Assembly: GCA_900769615.1 (NCBI GenBank)
Contig: CAAGHH010000019.1
Location: 1-53,236 of the forward strand
Source: Selenomonadales bacterium
Lineage (GTDB): Bacteria; Bacillota; Negativicutes; Selenomonadales; Selenomonadaceae
DNA: 53,236 nucleotides
Reading direction: 5' to 3'
Shown here in pieces: positions 35,069-42,106 of this stretch (within the stretch, counting starts at the first letter, position 1; every line of letters starts with the position of its first letter). The notes under the pieces were generated by a model. That model saw only the letters and a program-made list of their open reading frames with translations. It was not told the origin of the DNA and ran no database searches. Both the position numbers and the translations under genes were made by a program.

Positions 35069-35486
35069 GGAACGTGGCAGTATTTCAATTGTATTGTTAA
35101 CAGCGGTGGTGGTCATTATGCTTTTGGGAATAGGGGCTGTATATATGGCAAAATCACTGCTGCAAAATGTTATTGATTATGAAGATTCAGCTAAGCTGCG
35201 ACTTTATGCTGTAAGTGCGGTTATAAGGCAAGCTGCAAGTATTAGACGTGAGGAGACATTTTTGCTGCCAGTTAACGAAAAAGTAAAATGTGACCAAAAC
35301 CAGCAAGATGTAAAAGTAAGTCTAATAATGCATGGCAGGGGAGATTATATTTTGCTCGATGCAACTGCTATAAGAGAAAAGAATAGTAAAAAACAGGTAC
35401 AGCAGGCAAGAGGTATATTAAAAAAGGAGCAAAACCGTTATGTTTGGCTGGGAATGGGCAAGATTGCTACGAATAAAAATAGCTGA
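35004..35486 (+). CDS. minor pilin, PilX/GspK-like
   Basis: This protein is 160 aa. ATG 35004 is supported by GAGGTG at 34991-34996, inside the previous gene. A long basic leader (1-25, ending KERG) precedes a hydrophobic helix SISIVLLTAVVVIMLLGIGA. Position 5 is not Glu, the normal situation for GspK/PilX tip proteins. The mature part is polar. It overlaps the next gene by 47 bases. Confidence 0.75.
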   Translation: MNINYLRLFICRKTKAEQDKCKERGSISIVLLTAVVVIMLLGIGAVYMAKSLLQNVIDYEDSAKLRLYAVSAVIRQAASIRREETFLLPVNEKVKCDQNQQDVKVSLIMHGRGDYILLDATAIREKNSKKQVQQARGILKKEQNRYVWLGMGKIATNKNS

Positions 35487-36603
35487 GTTACAAAATAAAA
35501 TTCGCACGAATATTTTAAGACGGTTATTTATTAATAATTCGGAGCTGTTGTTAGTATTGCTTAAAGCAGAGAAACCGGCAGTAATTTTGCTAGTGGATCG
35601 TTTAGAAGAATTTTGGCAGATAAAGGAAACTTGCGGTATAGATTTTAGACCAAATTATGAGTCAGCTGCCAATAATTGGCAGGATTTGTTAGAAAAAATT
35701 GAACTTAGGCAATTGCAATATGGTTGGGAAGATAAAACGTGTGTAATTTGTGCGTGTAATAGTGAAGTGCATAAATTTGAGCTGGAGCTGCCAGCATCAT
35801 TGGCAGCAGGTGAAGCAGTGAGTGCTGTTTATTGGGAAATAGAAGGAGAGTTAGCAAGTATTGGGCAGGACATAAATGAATATTGGTTAGCGTTTAGCAG
35901 GCAAAATGATAAGTGCCTGGCTGGAGCAATAAGCAGCAGTAATGTTGGTAAATTGCAAAATGCGATTTTTAGCAGCAATGTCAAAGCTGAAATGGCGGTT
36001 TGTCTGCAAGATTTTGACTGCATTAAAGGCAGTAAAATATCAGCTGAGGCTATTGGCAAGCTGTATGAGGCGCAAGATAATGTAAGGCGCAACAAATTGG
36101 CTTTAGCGCCAAGTACCTGTAATTATAAATTAGTGACTGGTTTATTTTTAATTATGTTATTTTTAGCTGGCAGTGCGATTTTTAGTTATGATTTAAGCCG
36201 TTATTACCAGTTAAAGTACCGATTAACAGCAACCCAGCAGCAATTGCAGGAATTGTCGCTGGATCAAGAACGTTTGGCTGAAATTACCAAGCTGACTCAG
36301 ACTATCGAGCAAAAAAACAATCAATTGCACATTTTGTCGGATAAGAAAAATCCTTGGTACAGTATAATGGTTAATTTAGGGATTATGACAGTAGATGGTG
36401 TTTGGCTGGAAAAAGTGGCAATGCATGATGATAAAATATTAGAGCTTCACGGCGCAGCTATAGATTATATAGCGTTAGCTGCTTTTATTAAGCAATTTGA
36501 AAGTGCTAGTCAGATTTTTCCTAACGGACCAGTGCTGATTTCATCAGGTCAGGACGGCAAAGCAGATGGAATGATTCATTTTCAGATGAGACTTATATTA
36601 TGA
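35440..36603 (+). CDS. GspL-like protein: PilM-like cytoplasmic part plus PilN-like domain
   Basis: This protein is 387 aa, from ATG 35440 with AAGGAG (35424-35429). Residues ~1-225 are soluble and weakly resemble a PilM/GspL actin-like cytoplasmic domain. A single membrane helix lies at ~229-248 (LVTGLFLIMLFLAGSAIFSY), then a coiled coil (~250-285) and a small C-terminal domain with VDGVWLEKVAMHDDKILELHG, characteristic of PilN. Type IV pilus systems usually encode PilM and PilN separately; here both seem joined, as in GspL. The PilM assignment is inference from position and layout. Confidence 0.75.
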   Translation: MFGWEWARLLRIKIAELQNKIRTNILRRLFINNSELLLVLLKAEKPAVILLVDRLEEFWQIKETCGIDFRPNYESAANNWQDLLEKIELRQLQYGWEDKTCVICACNSEVHKFELELPASLAAGEAVSAVYWEIEGELASIGQDINEYWLAFSRQNDKCLAGAISSSNVGKLQNAIFSSNVKAEMAVCLQDFDCIKGSKISAEAIGKLYEAQDNVRRNKLALAPSTCNYKLVTGLFLIMLFLAGSAIFSYDLSRYYQLKYRLTATQQQLQELSLDQERLAEITKLTQTIEQKNNQLHILSDKKNPWYSIMVNLGIMTVDGVWLEKVAMHDDKILELHGAAIDYIALAAFIKQFESASQIFPNGPVLISSGQDGKADGMIHFQMRLIL

Positions 36604-37145
36604 AATCAAAAAAAATTTTACAAAATATACCTGCTAAATGGCTGGCACTGCTGTTAGCAGGCGGGGCAATATTTGCGGTTTTGTTATATTGGCTGCATTT
36701 ACCAGCTTTAGCGCATATTGAAAGTATGCAGCAAGAAATTTTGCTTAATGAAAAAAATTTACAGCGCTTAGAAGTCTATCGCCGATCTGAGCAGGCTAAA
36801 ACATCTTATAGAGAAACGCTTTTAAAAAAAGAGCGGCTGTTAAACAAGGCTTTGCCCGCAGGATTGGATCAGAGTGCTTTTTTGACCATGCTGCAACAGA
36901 CCGCACTTAGTAAAAATATTGCCATTAGTGAGGTTAGTCCGGAGAAAATAAGCGTTAGTGGTGAGATAAAAATTTTGCCGGTCAAGCTGAAATTAACGGG
37001 CAATTATTTTTCCTTGCTAGACTTTTGGCGAGAGCTTTACAATCAGCCAAGGTATTTTAATTTGCGTCAGGTGGTCATAACCGCTAAGGATGATAAATTA
37101 GAATGTGAACTGCTGCTAGTTATCTATGCAATAAATAATGCATAA
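36600..37145 (+). CDS. PilO-like inner-membrane pilus assembly protein
   Basis: This 181-aa protein has one N-terminal membrane helix (~12-32), a coiled coil (~38-75), and a ferredoxin-like C-terminal domain with FSLLDFWRELYNQPRYFNLR, the usual PilO region. It would dimerise with the PilN-like domain encoded just upstream, linking the cytoplasmic and outer parts of the machine. It is the last gene of the operon; no ATPase, platform, PilP or secretin gene follows. Confidence 0.82.
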   Translation: MKSKKILQNIPAKWLALLLAGGAIFAVLLYWLHLPALAHIESMQQEILLNEKNLQRLEVYRRSEQAKTSYRETLLKKERLLNKALPAGLDQSAFLTMLQQTALSKNIAISEVSPEKISVSGEIKILPVKLKLTGNYFSLLDFWRELYNQPRYFNLRQVVITAKDDKLECELLLVIYAINNA

Positions 37146-37168
37146 AAATCCACAGTAAACGGACAATG

Positions 37169-37213
37169 AGTGTAAATAACAGGCTTGATTTATGAGCAAT
37201 GATAATTTACACT
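37169..37213. promoter_or_regulatory. widely spaced inverted repeat upstream of aroC
   Basis: AGTGTAAAT (37169-37177) and ATTTACACT (37205-37213) form a perfect 9-bp inverted repeat with a 27-base gap, just before a TATACT (37213-37218) that may be the -10 of aroC. It could bind a dimeric regulator by looping or form an RNA stem. No terminator T-run follows either arm. Confidence 0.45.
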
Positions 37214-37253
37214 ATACTTAATGTATTTTTCAATAATGAGAGGAGTTCGTTTA

Positions 37254-38414
37254 ATGAGTTTGTTGCGTTTTATGACAGCCGGCGAGTCGCATGGTCCGGC
37301 GCTTACTGCTATTATAGAAGGTTTGCCAGCTGGATTGAAGCTTGATGAGGATGCTATCAATAAGGATTTAGCTCGGCGTCAGCAGGGGTATGGTCGTGGC
37401 GGCCGGATGAAGATTGAGCGGGATAAAGTAGAAATCACCTCAGGTGTCCGTTTTGGCGAAACCTTGGGCGGTCCAATAACGCTGAGGGTAGTAAACAAAG
37501 ATTTTGCCAATTGGACGGATAGAATGGCAGTATTTGGCAAGGTAACTGGTCCTTTGGTAACGGCGGCTAGACCAGGTCATGCCGATCTTACTGGGGTCAA
37601 AAAATATGCTAGGCAGGATGTGCGTGATATTTTAGAACGGTCTAGTGCGCGGGAAACTACTATGCGGGTAGCTGTGGGGGCTGTTTGCAAAGCTTTTTTG
37701 CAGGCATTAGGCATAAAGGTCGTTTCACAGGTTACGAATATTGGTGGCGTAGCCGTAGATCCAAGCAAAGTAAATCGTAATTTACTAGGGAAAGAAAATG
37801 ATTCGGAGCTAAATTGTTACGATGCAGTAGCAGAAAAGCAAATGAAAATACGCATAGATGAAGCTAAGGCTGCTGGTGATACTTTAGGCGGTGTATTTGA
37901 AGTTATAGTACAAGGTGTTCCAGCAGGACTTGGCAGTCACATTCAATGGGATCGTCGTCTTGATGCTAAGATAGCTGGAGCGATGATGTCAATTCAAGCT
38001 ATAAAAGGTGTCGAAATTGGTGCAGGCTTTCAGTGTGCTGAGCTTCCTGGCAGTCAGATTCATGATGAAGTATTTATAGATGCAAATGGTGAGGTTTATC
38101 GCAAGACCAATCGGGCGGGTGGTCTTGAAGGCGGTATGACTAATGGTGAGGAAATCGTCGTTAAGGCAGCGATGAAGCCAATTCCAACGCTGATGCAGCC
38201 ATTGCACTCCATTGATGTTGCGACGCATGAGGCGGTGCTTGCTTGTAAGGAACGCAGTGATACCTGTGCTGTATCGGCGGCTTCGGTGGTAGGTGAAGCC
38301 ATGATGGCCTTTGTCGTAGCGGAAGCTGTTTGCGATAAGTTTGGTTCAGATGCGATGGCAGATGTTTTATCAGCCATGCAAAATTATCAAGACCGCATTG
38401 GAAAGGATTGGTAA
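37254..38414 (+). CDS. aroC: chorismate synthase
   Basis: AroC converts EPSP to chorismate, the last common step to aromatic amino acids, with reduced FMN. ATG 37254 follows GAGAGGAG and gives 386 aa. Family signatures: GESHGPALTAIIEGLPAG near the N-terminus, RPGHADLTGVKKYARQDVRD, then SSARETTMRVA, and the glycine-rich GGLEGGMTNGE. aroK follows after two bases, forming aroC-aroK-aroB. Confidence 0.96.
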   Translation: MSLLRFMTAGESHGPALTAIIEGLPAGLKLDEDAINKDLARRQQGYGRGGRMKIERDKVEITSGVRFGETLGGPITLRVVNKDFANWTDRMAVFGKVTGPLVTAARPGHADLTGVKKYARQDVRDILERSSARETTMRVAVGAVCKAFLQALGIKVVSQVTNIGGVAVDPSKVNRNLLGKENDSELNCYDAVAEKQMKIRIDEAKAAGDTLGGVFEVIVQGVPAGLGSHIQWDRRLDAKIAGAMMSIQAIKGVEIGAGFQCAELPGSQIHDEVFIDANGEVYRKTNRAGGLEGGMTNGEEIVVKAAMKPIPTLMQPLHSIDVATHEAVLACKERSDTCAVSAASVVGEAMMAFVVAEAVCDKFGSDAMADVLSAMQNYQDRIGKDW

Positions 38415-38416
38415 AA

Positions 38417-38947
38417 ATGAAGAATGTGGTTTTGATAGGGTTTATGGGAACTGGCAAAACCAGCACGGGCAAGGTTTTAGCTGCTAAGCTAGGGGCAGCT
38501 TTTATCGACATGGACCAAAAAATCGAAGAAGAAGCTAAAATGACCATCCCAGAGATGTTTAATAAATATGGGGAAGCTTATTTTCGGGAAAAGGAGCACG
38601 AACTTGCCTGCCGTTTGGCAGCAAGACAAAATGCGGTTATATCAACTGGTGGCGGTACCGTAAAAAATAAAGCTAATATTGAGGCTTTACATAAAAGCGG
38701 AGTTATTGTTTGCCTTAGCGCTAATGTCAATACTATTTTGACTAGAACAAGCAGTCGGGGAACTCGACCGGTACTAGATAAAGCTGATGATGGCGATCGG
38801 CGACAGGCTGTAGAAAAATTGCTGAATGAACGCAAGGTCCTCTATAAACAGGCTGATTTTATGGTAGATACTAGCGAATTATCGCCACTATTGGTAGTTG
38901 ATGAAATAATTCGCTTTTTAAAAACAAGAGGTGTACTTCATGCGTAA
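38417..38947 (+). CDS. aroK: shikimate kinase
   Basis: This enzyme phosphorylates shikimate with ATP. It is 176 aa. Walker A GFMGTGKTS (8-16), the shikimate-binding DMDQKIEE, the YFREKEHE segment and STGGGTV are present, and TSRGTRPVL provides the lid. ATG 38417 is behind AAAGGA; an upstream TTG is poorly placed. It overlaps aroB by 8 bases. Confidence 0.95.
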   Translation: MKNVVLIGFMGTGKTSTGKVLAAKLGAAFIDMDQKIEEEAKMTIPEMFNKYGEAYFREKEHELACRLAARQNAVISTGGGTVKNKANIEALHKSGVIVCLSANVNTILTRTSSRGTRPVLDKADDGDRRQAVEKLLNERKVLYKQADFMVDTSELSPLLVVDEIIRFLKTRGVLHA

Positions 38948-40028
38948 AGTAAGAGTTGATTTAGGGGCGCAAAGCTATGATATAGTTATTGGTCATGACC
39001 TGGCTGCTGAAATTGAGCAATTTATCAGACAAGCAGACTTTTCCAAGAAAGCTTTATTAATAACTGATAGCAATGTGGGACCGCTGTATGGAAAAAAAGT
39101 TCTTAGTATTCTCCAAAAGGCAGGGCTGACAGTTGAACTAGTAGAAATTACTGCTGGTGAAAGTTCTAAATGTTTAGCGGTTGCCGAATCTTTGTATACT
39201 AGAGCCATTGAAACAGGTCTGGATCGCAAGTCACCGATATTTGCTTTAGGTGGGGGTGTTGTGGGCGATTTGGCTGGTTTTATTGCGGCAACATATATGC
39301 GGGGAGTGCCGTTCGTTCAGCTTCCAACGAGTTTGCTAGCGCAGGTAGATTCAAGTGTCGGTGGCAAAGTGGCAGTAAATCATGCCTTAGGTAAAAATTT
39401 AATCGGAGCTTTTTACCAGCCGAAGGCTGTCTTTATGGATTTGGATATGATGAAGACTTTGCCTAAACGGGAAATAGCTACCGGTTTGGGTGAAATAATA
39501 AAATACGGCATCATTTATGATCAGGAATTTTTTAAGTTCTTGGAAAATAACAAAACCAAGGTGCTGGCTTTGGAATCAGACGCGGTTTCGTATATGATAG
39601 CCCGTTCTTGCGAGATAAAAGCAGCTGTAGTAAGTAAGGATGAAAAAGAGTCTGGTTTGCGCAGGATACTCAATTTTGGTCATACTATGGCGCATGCCAT
39701 CGAAAAAGAAACGGGTTATATCCGTTACAATCATGGTGAGGCCGTGGCTATTGGTATGGCAGGAGCTGCTGATATAAGCTGCCAATTAGGTTTGATTGAT
39801 GAAAAGACGGTGCAGCGCTTAACGGATTTGGTAACTGCCATGCAGCTTCCTACCAAGGCTGAAGGCTGTAATGTCGAAAATATGTACAAAGATATTTTCC
39901 ATGATAAAAAAACTGTGGGCGGTAAAGTAAATTGGGTGCTAATGACGGGGATAGGTACCGTTATCAGTCGCAACGATGTACCTGAAGCTGTAGTCAAGCA
40001 GGCAATGGCGGCTATAGCTGCCAAATAA
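38940..40028 (+). CDS. aroB: 3-dehydroquinate synthase
   Basis: AroB cyclises DAHP to dehydroquinate with NAD and a divalent metal. It is 362 aa. NAD-binding GGGVVGDLAGFIAATYMRG, then QLPTSLLAQVDSSVGGKVAV, and metal ligands in LGEIIKYG, LNFGHTMAHAIE and NHGEAVAIG are complete. ATG 38940 follows AGAGGTG; an upstream GTG at 38931 is part of that RBS. It closes the aro unit. Confidence 0.96.
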   Translation: MRKVRVDLGAQSYDIVIGHDLAAEIEQFIRQADFSKKALLITDSNVGPLYGKKVLSILQKAGLTVELVEITAGESSKCLAVAESLYTRAIETGLDRKSPIFALGGGVVGDLAGFIAATYMRGVPFVQLPTSLLAQVDSSVGGKVAVNHALGKNLIGAFYQPKAVFMDLDMMKTLPKREIATGLGEIIKYGIIYDQEFFKFLENNKTKVLALESDAVSYMIARSCEIKAAVVSKDEKESGLRRILNFGHTMAHAIEKETGYIRYNHGEAVAIGMAGAADISCQLGLIDEKTVQRLTDLVTAMQLPTKAEGCNVENMYKDIFHDKKTVGGKVNWVLMTGIGTVISRNDVPEAVVKQAMAAIAAK

Positions 40029-40050
40029 AAAAATGCGGAATTTTGTTGTT

Positions 40051-40178
40051 TTGACGGTTGAAATGGGTTTCTTTTTATGGTAATATAACATGGTATGTGG
40101 GCGGTCCTCTGAGTGAGCCTTGCGTTATTAGCAAATTGGATGCTTGCCATGAACGTCTGGAATAAGGAGGAAAAATAA
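40051..40178 (+). promoter_or_regulatory. rplS promoter and leader region
   Basis: TTGACG (40051-40056) could be a -35 with TATGGT or TAATAT (40076-40086) as -10, although spacing is long. The ~90-base leader before rplS could hold an autoregulatory structure, as ribosomal protein leaders often do, but I cannot match it to a known L19 leader. A good AAGGAGG RBS precedes the start. Confidence 0.35.
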
Positions 40179-40520
40179 ATGAACATCATCGAAACTTTGG
40201 AGAAAGAACAGCTCCGCGCAGACATCCCGGCTTTTGGTCCTGGCGATAAAGTTCGCGTTCATGCGAAAATCGTCGAGGGTAATCGTGAGCGTATTCAGGT
40301 ATTTGAAGGCCGTGTAATCGCTCGTCAGGGTGTTGGCGTTCGTGAAACCTTTACGGTTCGTCGTATTTCTTATGGCGTTGGCGTTGAGCGTGTATTCCCA
40401 GTTCATTCTCCGCGTATTGCGAAGCTTGAGGTTGTTAGCCACGGTGTTGTCCGTCGTGCAAAACTTTATTATCTGCGCAACCTTACGGGTAAAGCTGCTC
40501 GTATCAAAGAAAAACGCTAA
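40179..40520 (+). CDS. rplS: 50S ribosomal protein L19
   Basis: L19 sits at the 30S-50S interface. It is 113 aa, the normal length, with the conserved RIQVFEGRVIARQGVGVRET, the central FTVRRISYGVGVERVFP, and a C-terminal RRAKLYYLRNLTGKAARIKE. ATG 40179 follows AAGGAGG. Codon use is strongly biased to C-ending and CGT codons, as expected for a highly expressed gene. It is flanked by a terminator, then lepB. The usual rimM/trmD genes are not adjacent. Confidence 0.97.
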   Translation: MNIIETLEKEQLRADIPAFGPGDKVRVHAKIVEGNRERIQVFEGRVIARQGVGVRETFTVRRISYGVGVERVFPVHSPRIAKLEVVSHGVVRRAKLYYLRNLTGKAARIKEKR

Positions 40521-40532
40521 TAGGCGTTGCGG

Positions 40533-40567
40533 TAGGGACTGCTTTTTAGCAGTCCCTATTTGTTTTA
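40533..40567 (+). terminator. terminator after rplS
   Basis: A perfect 10-bp stem TAGGGACTGC/GCAGTCCCTA with a 6-base loop is followed by TTTGTTTTATT. Confidence 0.85.
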
Positions 40568-40595
40568 TTGTGAGCTTAGGTTAGGAGGTATTAAT

Positions 40596-41117
40596 TTGAG
40601 TTCGTTAGGTGAAGAAGCCAAAGATTGGATTATATCCATTGTTATTGCCGTAGTGCTGGCGTTTTTTATTCGGCAGTTTATAGTAGAGCTCTATATTGTT
40701 GATGGTCCATCAATGCGGCCAACGTTGCAATCACAGGAAAGACTAGTGGTAAACAAATTTATTTATCATATTCGTCAGCCGGAAAAAGGTGAAATCTTAG
40801 TTTTCCAATATCCGCGTGATACACGTCGGGATTTTATCAAACGAGTCATTGCGACACCAGGGGATACGGTAGAAATAAAAGCTGGTCGAGTTTATGTAAA
40901 TGATCAGATTTTAAATGAAGACTACATTTTAGAAAAAACTCAAAGCGAATATCCTAAATCGACTGTACCTAAAGGCACTATTTTCGTAATGGGCGATAAC
41001 CGCAATAATTCTGAAGACAGCCGTTTTGCGGATGTAGGTTTTGTACCGTTTGATCTAATAAAGGGCAAGGCGATGCTGGTATTTTGGCCGGTATCACAGT
41101 TTAAGACACTGCCGTAA
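40596..41117 (+). CDS. lepB: signal peptidase I
   Basis: This peptidase removes signal peptides from exported proteins. TTG 40596 follows AGGAGG (40582-40587), giving 173 aa with one N-terminal membrane helix (~10-28), the small Gram-positive-like form. Ser39 (DGPSMRPTL) and Lys82 (FIKRVIATPGD) form the catalytic dyad, and GDNRNNSEDSR is the box E segment. It is followed closely by the exonuclease gene. Confidence 0.95.
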   Translation: MSSLGEEAKDWIISIVIAVVLAFFIRQFIVELYIVDGPSMRPTLQSQERLVVNKFIYHIRQPEKGEILVFQYPRDTRRDFIKRVIATPGDTVEIKAGRVYVNDQILNEDYILEKTQSEYPKSTVPKGTIFVMGDNRNNSEDSRFADVGFVPFDLIKGKAMLVFWPVSQFKTLP

Positions 41118-41131
41118 AAGGAGTCTTGACT

Positions 41132-41890
41132 ATGAAATTAATTTCTTGGAATGTTAATGGCTTGCGAGCCTGCTTGAAAAAAGGTTTTATGGAGTCATTT
41201 GCTAAGCTTAATGCAGATGTTTTTTGTTTACAAGAGACTAAAATGCAGCCAGATCAGGCAATTCTTGATTTGCCTGGATATAAGCAGTATTGGAACAGTG
41301 CTGAGCGCAAGGGGTATTCAGGAACGGCGGTATTTTCCAAAATCGATCCGATAGCTGTTACTAATGGCATTGGCATTGAGGAACATGACCATGAGGGACG
41401 AGTTATAACGTTAGAATTTCCGAAAATCTATGTGGTTACGGTTTATACGCCTAATTCCAAGCGGGAATTAGAACGGCTGGATTATCGTATGAAATGGGAG
41501 GATGCGTTTCGGGAGTATATCCTGACTTTGGATGCGAAAAAACCGGTAGTAATTTGTGGTGATTTGAATGTAGCTCATACTGAGATTGACTTAAAAAATC
41601 CTAAGACGAATCATCATAATGCTGGTTTTACCGATGAGGAGCGGCAGAAGTTTACTGAGCTCTTGGCTAGCGGCTTTGTCGATACCTTCCGCACGCTTTA
41701 TCCAGAGCAAAAAAATATTTATACCTGGTGGTCATATTTGCGCAAAGCACGTGATAATAATGCTGGCTGGCGGATAGATTATTTTGTGACATCCAGGCGC
41801 TTGCAGGAAAATATTGCTGCGGCAACAATTCATAATGAGATTTTTGGCAGTGATCACTGTCCGGTAGGCTTAGAACTTAAAGCTTTATAA
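41132..41890 (+). CDS. xth: exodeoxyribonuclease III / AP endonuclease
   Basis: This Mg-dependent DNA repair nuclease cleaves at abasic sites. ATG 41132 is spaced 9 bases from AAAGGAG; TTG 41126 is too close. It is 252 aa. The catalytic signatures are SWNVNGLRACLKKGF, LQETKMQ (metal Glu), GDLNVAHTEIDL (Asp and Asn), and the C-terminal GSDHCPVGLEL with the Asp-His pair. WWSYLRKARDNNAGWRIDY fits the family. A terminator follows. Confidence 0.95.
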   Translation: MKLISWNVNGLRACLKKGFMESFAKLNADVFCLQETKMQPDQAILDLPGYKQYWNSAERKGYSGTAVFSKIDPIAVTNGIGIEEHDHEGRVITLEFPKIYVVTVYTPNSKRELERLDYRMKWEDAFREYILTLDAKKPVVICGDLNVAHTEIDLKNPKTNHHNAGFTDEERQKFTELLASGFVDTFRTLYPEQKNIYTWWSYLRKARDNNAGWRIDYFVTSRRLQENIAAATIHNEIFGSDHCPVGLELKAL

Positions 41891-41907
41891 TATGGCGGTA
41901 TGAATTT

Positions 41908-41952
41908 AAAAATAGCTGTTTACAATGAATGTTGTAAATGGCTATTTTTGTT
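41908..41952 (+). terminator. terminator after the exonuclease III gene
   Basis: An 18-bp stem (41908-41925 with 41932-41949, two wobble pairs), rich in A-T, has a 6-base loop and ends in a run of T on the plus strand and on the minus strand. Confidence 0.8.
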
Positions 41953-42019
41953 ATAAGCTATGGTTAAATTGTGAAAAATGTAGTTAAAAAACTAAAAATT
42001 TACAGTAATCCTTAATATA

Positions 42020-42053
42020 TTTACTAGAAATAGTAAAAAAATTATGCTACACT
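42020..42053 (+). promoter_or_regulatory. promoter with operator-like palindrome before the dehydrogenase gene
   Basis: TTTACTA-GAAA-TAGTAAA (42020-42037) is a perfect 7-bp palindrome. An extended -10 TGCTACACT (42045-42053) lies just downstream, so the palindrome covers the -35 region. This is a good place for a repressor or activator that responds to the substrate; the regulator is unknown. Confidence 0.5.
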
Positions 42054-42106
42054 ACATGTAAACCGATTAACGAATAGCAATAAATAACAAGGGAGATGCT
42101 TCAATT

